Assembly: GCA_016859345.1 (NCBI GenBank)
Contig: CM029120.1
Location: 8,572,001-8,636,000, forward strand
Reading direction: 5' to 3'
DNA length: 64,000 bases
Source of the DNA: Istiophorus platypterus
Lineage: Eukaryota; Chordata; Actinopteri; Istiophoriformes; Istiophoridae
The notes beneath the pieces are model-generated. The model saw only the letters and a program-made list of their open reading frames with translations, was not told where the DNA came from and did no database searches. The position numbers and the translations under genes were made by a program. Below, piece after piece: positions 36,165 to 48,600 of the stretch (positions are counted from its first letter, which is position 1; each line of letters starts with the position of its first letter).

Positions 36165-37229
36165 ATGATCGAGCGGGGGAAGAAGCTGATCCTGATCGTG
36201 GTGGATATTCTCTGCGTCTTCGTCGGTGAGTGGCCGCCCTCGATCTCCCTTCCTCCCGACAACATGGCTGAACACATGATTGGTGTCAGGCTCGGTGTCT
36301 AATGCGCCCCGACCTGTGATTGTCAAGGGGCCGACCCAGAAACGCGGCTCCGAAATGAGTCTTCTCTCTCTCCCTATATATATATTTATAGATATATAGA
36401 TATGTATAGATCTATTGAATAAATGTGTGTGTGTTTATTGGGGAGTTTGCACGGAGAGGCTTGGGGTTGCCTAACACCGACACTCAGGTTTTCTAGATCT
36501 ACCACAGGTAATCCACGTACCGCTCCACGGGTCTTCCTGCAAGATCAGAGGGGTGGTGCTACCTCCCGTCTGGGCGCAGGATCTGCATTTAGCTGGCACG
36601 GGGCTCCGTTGCAAAACAAGCAAGCAAGCAAGCAAACAAACAAACAAACAAAAAGAGGCATAGAAGACGCGTTAATTCACAGAGATCGCACAATCTGCGG
36701 TACAACTAAACGCTGCTCCTTCGGACGGAGCCTTCCCCTGGAGCGAGTGAGAGTCGGTGCAGGAGACTCCAGCTGATCTCCTGACTGTTCCTGGAGCGAG
36801 TTCTTGTCTCCCTGTCGGGCTTCTGTAGTGTAGATACGCTGAGGCAACTCGCAATTTTGATTTTTCTCTTTATTTGTTTGCTTTTGGTTTGTTTGGTTTT
36901 TGTTTTTGTTTTGGTTTTTTTGCCCACTGGCTGAGTTTATTGTGCGTAAGTTGCCACAAAGTGCAGCTTGGCCGTGTTTCCTCATCTCTGCCTGTCGCCT
37001 AACTTCGGTCATGAATAACTTCCCAGTCTTTGTGAATGCATTCAAGCTTGTTGCACCCCCCCCCTTCACCCCGTGGCCCCTTTTGTCTTTTTTTAAACTT
37101 AGGGTTGAGAGGAAGAGCAAAGATCATTGACAATGAATCTCTCTCTGTGTGGCAGTAAAAATCCTGTTTTGGAAATTTCAGACCAGGTTTGTGTGTGTGT
37201 GGGGGTGTGTGTGTGTGTGTGTGTGTGTG

Positions 37230-37280
<51 letters not shown>

Positions 37281-38339
37281 TGGTGAGGGTGGGCTCTCTG
37301 GCGTTGGATGTGTGAGCACTGTGCGGGCAAAAAGCGGCTTGTTGCGACCTGCTCTGCTCATCCGGGACGAAGAAAAAGCCATTAACAGAACTGACATCTT
37401 CCATCTGCTCACACCTCTTTGACACCATGAGGCTGACGGATGTTCTCCTCCGAGATTATGACAAGAAGGGAGGGGGTGGTTGACACCAATGTTGATTTCC
37501 CTCTTTAAGTCTGTTTTCTGTAGATGGTTTTTATGTGTGAAATATGGGGTCAAGAGTAGAACTTGCCCGCAGTGGAATGCCTGTGAAAGCAGCAAAAACT
37601 TTGGAGAGTGTGTGAGTGAGTGTGTGAGTGAGTGTGTGAGTGAGTGTGTGTGTGTGTGTGTGTTTGTGTGTGTGTGTTTGTGTGTGTGTGTCTGTCCAGT
37701 TGTGGACGCATCTGGTGACTTGACAGGGAGGAATGATAATGATCCTTCTACTGTTCAGGCCCCCTCTCCCCTGCGCGGCTGTTTTTGCTGGTCCTCGTGT
37801 GCCAGCGAGGGGCCAAGGGCTACATAAACGCATCGATTAGCCCATTGAGTTTGAAAATGAGACAGGTTCCTCGTTAGCCAGCCAGCGGAGTCAATGACAT
37901 CACGGCATGAGTGTTTTCTTCGGACAGATACAGTCATGCAGAAAGAAGCTCTGAAGTGCTGGTTCAACATTAAAGAACGCTGTTGTGAAATCAGACGTGT
38001 GGTACCGGTGATTAATGACTAGTCAGCTAAAGATTTCTCATCTTAAAAAGTCTTTGGCTGCTTAAGCTTGAGGTTTATGTATTTGTCACAACAACCACTG
38101 GTGTGAAAGTGGGAACTGTGAGGTTTTTACAGTGGAAGTTGGTGGTAACTAACTTATTTATTTATTCATTCTTTCCAAGATTTGTACTCTAAATCATTTT
38201 GTATACATCACTGTTCCCCAGAGGCAGCTGATTATGACATGATCTGCTGTCAGCAGATATATATCTATATATAGATATAGATATATAGATAGATATATAT
38301 ATAGATATAAAGATGTAGATATATATATCTATATATATC

Positions 38340-38399
<60 letters not shown>

Positions 38400-39809
38400 G
38401 ATAAAACCACTGGATGAAAGTCAGCACTAGCATGCCAGAGTACAGTGAAATTCTAAAACAAATATGAGTATGTGGAGCAGTGTAATGCAAGGATCACAAT
38501 CTACGATTAAGGAAACACGATTAGTCGAGCAAAAGAAAATGATGAAATGAAAATCAGCTATTTTGATAATAGATCAACTGTCATTTTTCAAGCAGCGGTT
38601 AAATATTAGATGGTTTCAGCTTCTCAGATGTTAGAAATTTTGCTGCTTTTTCTTGTCTAAAGTCACAGTTAATAAAATATCTTTTAGAGTTTTAAACTGT
38701 TGGTCAGACCAAACAAGACATCTGATGTTACCTTAAGCTACAGGAAATGTTAATAGACCTTTTTCACATGTTCCTGCTGTTTATAGACCAAAATTATTAC
38801 TTGATTAACTAAGAAAAATAATCTGCAGATCAATCAAAAAAAAAAAAAATCATAAGTTTTCAGACCTAAATGAAGCCAAACAAGTAGAGAGATTCAACGT
38901 TTGTTTTATTGAGCTAGAATTTCGTCAATGCTGTAAGTAGGGCTAATGGCGTCGTGTCCCCTTTGCTCATGCGTCGGCGTTGTCATCTTCCAGGAGCAGT
39001 CAAAATTGACTTTTTATCCAGTTTTAAGACAGACTTGTTACCATAAGCATTTTAGCCCTATATTTCAACCGGAGTAAGCATTTTAGTCATCGGACACCCG
39101 GATCTTAAATTATAAGGGAAACAAGCTTAGCAAGCGTTAGCTGCAGCTTGGCTCACAGCGCCACCGAGACATCCTGTGACGACTGAGCAGCGGTGGAAAA
39201 AACTCTGACTATTATTGTGAATCTGCTTGAGTCAGTGTTGGTTTTTTTTTTTGTTGATCTTGTTTTTTTACCGGATTTAATCACCCGGATGATTCGTCTC
39301 CCGGTAAAAACCTCCTGAGCGGTTAACACTGAAGGAATCCTAACTGGGAGACTGGGCTGGGTGCAACGAAGGCAGCGGCGGTGAAGACGACAGCTCCCGC
39401 GGTCCCACGCTACCTCATGATCTCAACAGTGTTTTTGTTATGTTTGGGGGGTTTTTTCCACTGATTTGATTGAGAGACCCCTAGTGGCAGAAAATTACAT
39501 ATTCTGTGTTTTAAATACAATTCTAACCAAATTGATCCCATCTCAAGATATTATATTGATTTATTTCCAGGCTGTTGTGTTTTCCCTGATTATGGATTTA
39601 TTTTCACAGAACGGGTTTATGATAACAGGGCCTGTCTCACTGTACAAATTAAGACTCCTCTGTGTCTGATTTTTGTTTTTGTTGTTTTTTTAATTTCCAT
39701 CTTTAAATTACTGCATCTCCCACAGGAGCAGCAGTAATCTGTTGATCTTTCTATGGAGGGTAAACTATGATCAGGTCCTTTCCCCCTCATTTAGAACGGT
39801 TTTGTGTGT

Positions 39810-39877
<68 letters not shown>

Positions 39878-40031
39878 TATGGTAGGAATGTGCTGAATGT
39901 TCAGATTGTAAGTGATCTCTGAATCTGCTCAGTGTTTTATTTCTCCCTCTTCCCCACTGCAGTCAAACCTTCATCCTGCCATTATCTGTTACCACCGCAC
40001 ACACTAGATACAACACAACTTCCAAGTGTAC

Positions 40032-40101
<70 letters not shown>

Positions 40102-40924
40102 TCTCACATTGACATGGACAGATGGCACTGCAGGATAACGTCTGTTGTTACACTCTGAATCATGAAATTCAGGCTAGAGTTACATTTTGCACCCTAGACA
40201 AATTATCAAGGTTGAGAAAATGAACTTTTACGCGAACATCCTGCTCTGTTCATCTTTTTGTTTCACTTTTTCCCCCTGGTCTCTGTCTTTTCTATTTATG
40301 CGTCTATCTGTCCAGTGTATCTGGACTCTGTCTAGATAATATACATTTCTGACACTTTTGAAAGGCAAAAGCACTACTAGTGATGAAAGCCAGACGCTAT
40401 AATGATACCGGGCCGCTCATTTAATGTTTCCTTTCAGTTTAATTTTTTTTTATATATATTTTTGAAAATACTGCACGGTTATTCGTTATGTTTGTTTGGT
40501 TTTTTGCTTCCAGTTAGATGAAAAGATCGATGCCTCGCTGTCGCTAAACATGAAGTTACAGTCGCTTAGCTTAGCTTAGCTTAGCTTAGCACAGTCTGGC
40601 TCCGGTCATTTCAGCGCTAAAAGTCCAGAATAACTTGGAAAGGGACAGCGACGCAAAATGAATGTTGTGCGAAGGTGGGAATCCGCAACGAGGAAATGAA
40701 AGTGGTGCCGCTTGTGTAGGTGTGTTAATACAGTTCTAATTTTACAACAGCACATCACAATGTGGCCTGGAGGCGAAGCAGCGTGTGGCTGATAACAGTT
40801 GCTTTTTGTCTCTGCGGAAGGTTATTATTGTGCCATTTTAACATTTTGCTGACATGTTACAGATGCTCCTTCAACCGTTCTTTTCTTTTTTCTTTTTTTT
40901 TTTAAATATACATGCGTGTACACA

Positions 40925-40974
<50 letters not shown>

Positions 40975-42582
40975 CTTTAACATCTCATCTTCACACAGGA
41001 ATGTCAAGAGGCACAAGTCAACAGTTTCTACTTGACTTTGACACATATTTGGCAGAAGCCGACACTGTGTGTGCCTCTGTGTGTGTGTGCCTATGTGTGC
41101 GTGTGTGTCCTTGTGTATGTGTGTGTGTATGTGTGCTCATGCTTGCTCGCTCGCTTGCTTGAAAAACGCAGCATTATAAAAAGTTTGAGTTTATCTAAAT
41201 ACTCTTTGTGTATGTGTGGTTAAATCGAGCGTCAACAGTAGTTTCAGAAGATCCTTTCACTGCTGCGGTGGTTAATTGTTAGAGGAACAAGTATTTAAAG
41301 GTCAGCTTTTGCTTTTGCTCTGCACATGGCCAGAAAGATATGAGCTGCAGGATCCATTGCTCAGAACAAGTCATTATTGTTGGCTTTATGTGACACAAAC
41401 GCGAAAGTCTGTAGAGAGCAGATATCATCAGGCCACACAATCATTTACATTTAATTTAAAAATAGATATTATCAATAGAGATATAAAAGTGAAATGTAAT
41501 CAGGGTGCCACGTTTCTTTTCTCACTCATAATCACCCTCCATGAGAGGGAATTAAGAAAAACATAGGATATGGACTTGGCTGAAAAAGTATCTGAGGAGC
41601 GCTGGGACGACAAAGAGAGCACAAACGGTAGTACAGTGGTTCCACAGGTTATTCTGTTCAAAAAGGAATGTGATGAATTTAATTCTGCCGGCAGCCCTTC
41701 AACAAATGTTTTATTAGTTAGACACTGGGAGGAAACTTTAGTCAGTCTCCCAGAAATTGTGTTTTTAATACGACTATACCACGGCAGCAAGTATGTTTTG
41801 AAGGAAAAGTAACTGCGCACAACTGAGCACAACTTATTTGTTTTCCACAAACGTATAAAAAAAAAAATATAGCATCATTAAACTTTTGATGGTTCTGTTT
41901 AGGCACCCACAGCTCCTGGTTAAGGTTAAGGAAAGGTCAGGGTTCGGTTTGATACAGAAAATAGTGTGGTGACTTCACACACACGTTTACTTGAGTGAAA
42001 CCAAAACCATGATCGTTTCCCTAAGCTTAATTGTTTTTGTCGCCTAAACCGAACCAGAGAACAGACCAAGAATGTAAACACTGGTCTCTGGTGTGACAGT
42101 CGTGCGTTTTGTACACCCACCATTCACCCCAACCACTTCCGTTACAGTTTAGCTGTATGTATGTAAACATAATCTCTAGGAAACAAGGTGCAATCAGCCC
42201 CCTCGCTGGTCCTTTTTTTGGGACATCGGAGGCGCGGATGATGTTGAAAGGTGCCTATGAACAAATACACACAAAAGAAAAGTGGCAAAGAAGATATTAT
42301 AAGACCGCTGGAAAAGAACAAGAACGCATTGGCTAAATAATTTGACAGGAACCTTCCTCCATGAAAGAATCAAGTCTGGTCGGAAAGACAGACATGAGGA
42401 TTTCAGGATTTTCTAGGGTAGGTCCAAAGCAAGTCTAATAATATCCAGGATCAGGGTGTTTTTCTCAGCTTTTCTTGCTTGTACACTTTTCACTATATTA
42501 ACTACATAATGTGTTCTTCTAGTGTCCAATTTAGTAAACACTAACCAAGCTATAATACAAAAAAAAAAAATAAATAAAAATA

Positions 42583-42613
<31 letters not shown>

Positions 42614-45600
42614 GACGATTCATAGATGTACTTATACACATCTTTTACAAAAAGAAGACAGTATTATGCTCCACACCTTTTTTAACAAGTTTTTTGAGAC
42701 AAACTAAGAACCAGGAAAACATAAAAATATTCTCAATCGGGTATAAAAACACATGCTTTCCAGAGTATGTAGTTTTATTGTTGAAAGTAGTGGAGCCCAG
42801 ACCTTATCATTAAAAAAGGAGCGGATGTACCAGGAAAAGGGTTTTTGTTTTGTTTTGTTTTGTTTTTTTGTTTTTTTCACCCAGTGCCCTGTAGGACTTT
42901 CCCAGGAAAAATCCCCAGCTTTGCAGGAAGGGATGCACTTCTCTGTAACAGCAGTTTGCTTAGAATCAATAGATTAACTCCTGGATATTGTAGACCAAGA
43001 AATCCCCCCCCCACAAAACTGCATCAACAAAGTTATTAAACGAAATGATAGCACCAAACACAATGTTTGCCGAGTTATTTTTCTTGTGCATTCGGTACAG
43101 GACAAATTCAGCATTTAGTGCCTAGGGCTAAAAACAAAAGAGGGATCTTCAAGTTAAATATGAACACCTCCAGTGTGATGTGGCACACCGGCCGTGCATC
43201 ACCAGCCGGCTAACAGAACGGCGAAGTCTCCCGGCAGACCCACAAATCTCGGCGGCATCAGTCAGGATCTGTCATGTAGTCCTCAAACAAACGTTTACAC
43301 ACAAATGCCAACTGTTTCTGCCTCCGATTTTTCCACTTAATGTCCCATTTCATCTCAAGATGAGTCTCAGTTGGCCTCGGCACTCATCTTGAAGAGCTGA
43401 ATAACAGGAACGCTTCCCGCTTCCCGGCGGGTCGGAGGTCAGGGGGAAGTTGTACTTGTGTCTGATCCCAGATTCCATCATGTTTATTTTCTCAAAGAGG
43501 AATCGGGGGTGCGCTCTTTCCAGAAGAGATTGTGAAAGCGTAAAACAATACTTTCCCTTCTTCCTTTTTTTTTTTTTTTATTTTTTTCCTCCTGTGGACT
43601 GAAGACAAAAACTCAGTAGAAAGTCTGTGTGTTCGTGCCTCTTTAGAGAGAGAGACTGGAACCAGTTTCTACATTGTCTGCAGATGTAAAAGTTTGTGGA
43701 GAAAGTATAAATTAAACAAAGACTCAATAGCGATTTGTTAAGAATGCAGAAAAATATTAACAGTAACAGTATCACCAAGTAAAAACAGTCCATTACAAGC
43801 AAATGTCCTCAGGTCAACGTTCAGAGTAGTACACTAAGTATTAAGAGTAAAATATACTCAAAAAAGTGAAAGTACTGATGGCGTAGGAGGCTAGAGTCTG
43901 GTTTCACTTTTTGGTAAAAACCCTCCAGTTTGGGGAATTATCAGATCAATTTAAGAGGGCAGGTTAGTATTTTAGGAGGGAAAGGGAGGGAGGGAGGGAG
44001 GGAGGGAGGGAGGAGGAAGGACGGAAGGAAGGAAGGAAGGAAAGAAAGAAAGGAATGAAAAAGTCCCTGAGGAAGGAAGAAAGAAAAAAAGGACAAAGTG
44101 CAAATATTCTATAAAACTCCCAAGGTAATTTTTAAAATGCAACTTATCACTAAGCTGAAATGAGGCTGGTTTTAAGAGTTCCTGAAAGATGAAATTTTGG
44201 ACATAGAAAAACATTTACTATGTTAAAAATCTCATGTTTAAAGTAAAATCTAAACCTGCGGATCAACTAGGCACTAGCAGTCGTTAACCTAATCTAAATT
44301 ACTAAGTACGGTTACCTAAAAATTGTTTAACTATTCCTTTAAACACATTTTGGGAAAAACACTCATTCACTTTCTTTCCGAGCATGAGAGAGAATTATTA
44401 GTTTCCCACTCGCGAATATTGTTCACTTCAATTTCCAGGTCGTAGTAATGACTGGAGAAGTCTACTTTTTTCCTGAGAGCTCTGATGAAGCAGATGCTGA
44501 AACGCACAGAGGTTCGGAAAAAGCAGGGAAACATGGATGTCTCCCATCAGACTGAGGCCATTCTTAAAGGTGGGCTTGAATAGGTTGAATGGTAGTATAT
44601 TAGAACAAGCACAGTATTCTCATTCCTCAAATGTCCAATTCGAATTACACCCTGTGTATAGTAGCAGTCAATAGTGAAAGTAGCTAAACTTGTCCGGAAA
44701 GCTGCTAGATTTGTCGCTAGGTGCTTTTTGTAAAGATAAGTTGCTAAAATGAATTAAATTCGGTAAATCTGGCAACCGAGACGCCAAGTTGGCAGCACTG
44801 ATTGTAAACGCCCCCAGTGACACGTTAGAAACTGTCTGCGCCAACTCATTGTGAAGGCGAGCAACGGCCAGCGTTGTAACTCTGTCACTCAGTTATTCAC
44901 TAAGTCACGGACATTTAAGTTTTACAGGGCTGGTGCTGCTGTTATGGTCCGGCCAAGTCTGGAAGAAACCGGCAGGATGCCTTCCAGGACGGACAGACAA
45001 TGGATGTCATCTGCACAGGTCAGAGGGACAAAGTGGATTCACACGGAGATTGTAAACAGTTACAAAGAATATGATGCAGGGGAACTTCAGCAGCTTCCGA
45101 AAGTTAGAGACGGGAGACACGGGACCTCCTCTCCGCCATGAAGGCCAGGAAGGAGGACCGACTGGGCAAACTGTTTTTGTCTGATCGGAAAACACGTTGC
45201 CACAATAACGTACGCACAATACATAAAAAATAATACATTTATTAAGTTGTAATATGCATGAGATCAAATGACATCAGTTGCAGGTAACAAATCAAATAAG
45301 ACATGCTCAAAATTAGACATAGGAAGAAGTGGAATTCTGTATATTACAGTATGTATGTACATAAACTTTTTGGTCGAGGAGAATTCGAATACGCTTTTCT
45401 CTGGGAAGAAAAGACAAGAGTTTTTTTGAATTTATTTTTTTAGGCAAATCTGGGGAATGAACCTGCCCCCCTCCCCCCGGCTTGACCCAGCCTGTGGTAG
45501 GGGAGGCCGCACCACCAGGACCAGGCCTATAAAAACATACCAGGCCTTCTGGAATAATAGAGCAGACAAAAACAGCCAGTCCTACTCAGATAATAGGAAC

Positions 45601-48600
45601 TCTCCATGGGCTCAGCTCCCAGAGACTGCTGGAGCATGTTTGATACGGAGGGGGATCGACTTCCTCACTGGGTCTGTTGTTAAATAAGCTTAGCAGTGGT
45701 TACTGTGTGTGTGTGTGTGTGTATGGAGGGGGGTATTTTGAAGGCCGTCGCCCAGCTCCGTGCACTCACATCCCCGCCCTGGCAGCGTGTAGCCACCAGA
45801 GAGACTCGTCCAACATGCAGCCTCTTATCTAAATGTTATCCTTGCGCCCCGCAGAATAAACAATGGCGGGGCCTCACTTCAAAGAGGGGCCAAGAGCACG
45901 CTTGACCTGCTGGAATAATGAACTCTGGGATGGGAAGAGCGGGGCCGGCGCCTCCTTTTAATTAAGATAAATTCTCTTTAATGAGGAAACTGCTTGACAT
46001 CCAGGATCGTTAGTGGCTCTTGTTCTGAGATGGTGACAAATCTAACACCAGGAATCAAAGCCTATTCATGTCTTCCTGAGGCAGTTTCAAAAAGGCAGTA
46101 GATTGTGTGGTTTTTCCTATTCTACATAGAGCGAGAGAGCACTCTCACACTCTGACAGGAAATAAACTGAGTGATATCCATGGGACTGATGGTTAAAAGT
46201 GGATGTGGAATTTCAAGTTTCACACATTTTTTTTAAAAACGGTGTAATTTTTTTTTCTCGAGATTCCTAGTGTGCGCTTACTCATTCGCGTATTTTTTGG
46301 ACATATTTTCTTCTTGGACACGTCTGGCAGATTAAATAACCGTTGCACAGAACTGTGTTTCGAGTCTACGGACTTGCTGCTTCCGTAGTTCAGCGCCTGT
46401 CGGGCCACCACGCTGCGTAGTTCATGTCATTATGGGCTGGTCTTTCTACCCACACATCCATTCAGTTTTGTCTCCATTATAGGAGCCATATACTGTAGAG
46501 GAGTCTGCCCTTTAACTTTGCCTCAGGATTAGACCTGATTAAATATCAGTTGCTTTTTTTCTTTTTTTTGCTTTTGCTTTTCCTCAAACGTACGTTCTCT
46601 GCTCCTTGTTTTGAAGCTCTGCAGCCCTTAAACTTTGAAGGATAAGCCTAGTGATGCTCTATATTTTTCTTATTGTCAACAGATCGCATGAAAAGACCAA
46701 CACCATCAATGAATTTACACTACAGCAGCCAAAATAGCTCATTCTTCTGTGCCATTGAATCTCATTGTTGTAGGAAAAACTATTCAAGACCCATAACTGA
46801 GCCACAACAGTGAAATGGTTGACACGTTCCTTCACCACCATGAAAATGAGCACTGGAGTTAGTTTTGAGTCGATCCCAAATACACCAACCTGCTGTTATA
46901 TATAATCTCAAACTCACCAAATCTGTGGCTGAAAATAATCTGCAGCAAATTACCTATTTGTTCCTATTTGATCTAATTTACCCCCCAAAATACAGCTCCC
47001 AGCTGAAATTCTTTTGCCTTTAACAAAACAAAACAAAGATATTTTTTGTTGTTGTTGTTTTAAGTAGGAACTGATGGGCTTGGGGCAGAGACACCATGCA
47101 AGTTTATTTGTGTAGAATATTTCATTCACAAAGGCAATTCAAAGGGATTTTACATAACGCGTAAAAGCTTTAAAATAAGAATTAAAAGTTTTTCTTTTTT
47201 TAAAGAAATATAGTTAAGATGAAAGACATAAATACAGAAGTGCATTCCAGCTCTCAGTGCTGCTTCTCTGTGTTTAGTTAGAACTCTGCAGACACTTAAC
47301 AGCCTTTTACCCGAAGGCCCGGGAGGCCAAGAGGGTTCATAGTGAAAGACAGTCGGAGGTATATTTTGGTCCCAAGGCACCATGAGATTTATAGACAAGC
47401 AGCATCCCTTTTAAAATCTATTTTCTGAAACGCCGGAAGCCACAGACAGGACAGGTCATTCAAAGAAGTATTGTGAGACAGACTAACACAACAGTGGCTT
47501 CGGTCATCAGCCTATATCGGCCTCTTAGAGCCCATTTCAAATGTCTTGCGTAGGTATAGCCCACATTCACCCAAACAGGTTTATTCTTGCTTGATGCACT
47601 CACTGTATTTTATATCCTTTTATATGTAGCAGGAAGTAGATAACAAGGAAACACTGGGTATAAACGTTCACACACCTGAATGGCAGCCACTGTGGGAAAA
47701 ACCTCAGATTTACTCCATGTTCCTCGTCATTTATGTGCACATGACATCATGCCAGATTTAGCCTTCGGAGACGTGTTTTTCTCTCCCTTTTTTTGTGTGT
47801 GTGAGTGTGTGTGTCCTCGTGGGGTTCCATTTAGTCGTGCCCATCAGAGCGATGGGTCACAAACTCTGGAGGAAGGAAGCAATCTGTTAGTGGAGAGGGC
47901 CACTATTATGGCATTACCCAATAAATATACAGCTTAGGAAAACAAACTGCGTCCATCCCTTGCTCTCATTAGCTTTAGCCGTTCCGCACATGAATTCTTG
48001 AAAAACAGGAAAACTATTTAAAGTTTCTAGTGTAGAAAGTTCCTGGCATCCTTCACGTTGACTATTGTCCTGCATGGATTTAAAAGACAGGTTTATCTGC
48101 TTCTGTTAAAACTGAGAAACTGTTAACCCCAGTGTTTGCCGTCTGTCTTCCACAAAAGTACCCAGACAAATCATTTCTTTTTAGAGACGTATAAACACCT
48201 GCGTTTTTTAAAAACGTCTGTAGGCTGTAGACCAAGTTTTACCTGTCTGGAGTGTGCGTACGTACACATTGTGGGCAGGGGTGAAAATATCTGTGTGTCC
48301 TGGTTCAAGCCTCGGCTCCCAGGCCCTCCGCCGTGTAAACTCTGCCCAGATGTCAAAGGTCACGGTCGTCCTGCCCAGCGCCGTTTCCATGGTTCCTCCA
48401 TGGAGAGTAAGTGCGACCTGCAGAGGTTGAAGCTGTTGCCACTGAGCTCTGATGTTGATAAAATTCATTTACTTGGCAGAGTCAAACTTTCTGCCCTAAA
48501 GCCAAAATGTTAGTACAATCAGTGTGTTCTTAGCTGTTTCCTGAGCTGCACTTCACTGTGTTGTAGTACATGTTCGACTCCTCACTACAGAGCTGAAGGG

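Noticed and set aside
35606..36326. Large overlapping frames of up to 172 codons on both strands upstream of plpp2
   Set aside because: Their His/Thr and Cys/Val runs come from CA/GT microsatellites and the CT tract. The real start codon of plpp2 lies inside the region in another frame.
36999..37595. 198-codon minus frame in plpp2 intron 1
   Set aside because: Its core is a Thr-His run encoded by the GT microsatellite, with no domain and no splice-consistent neighbours.
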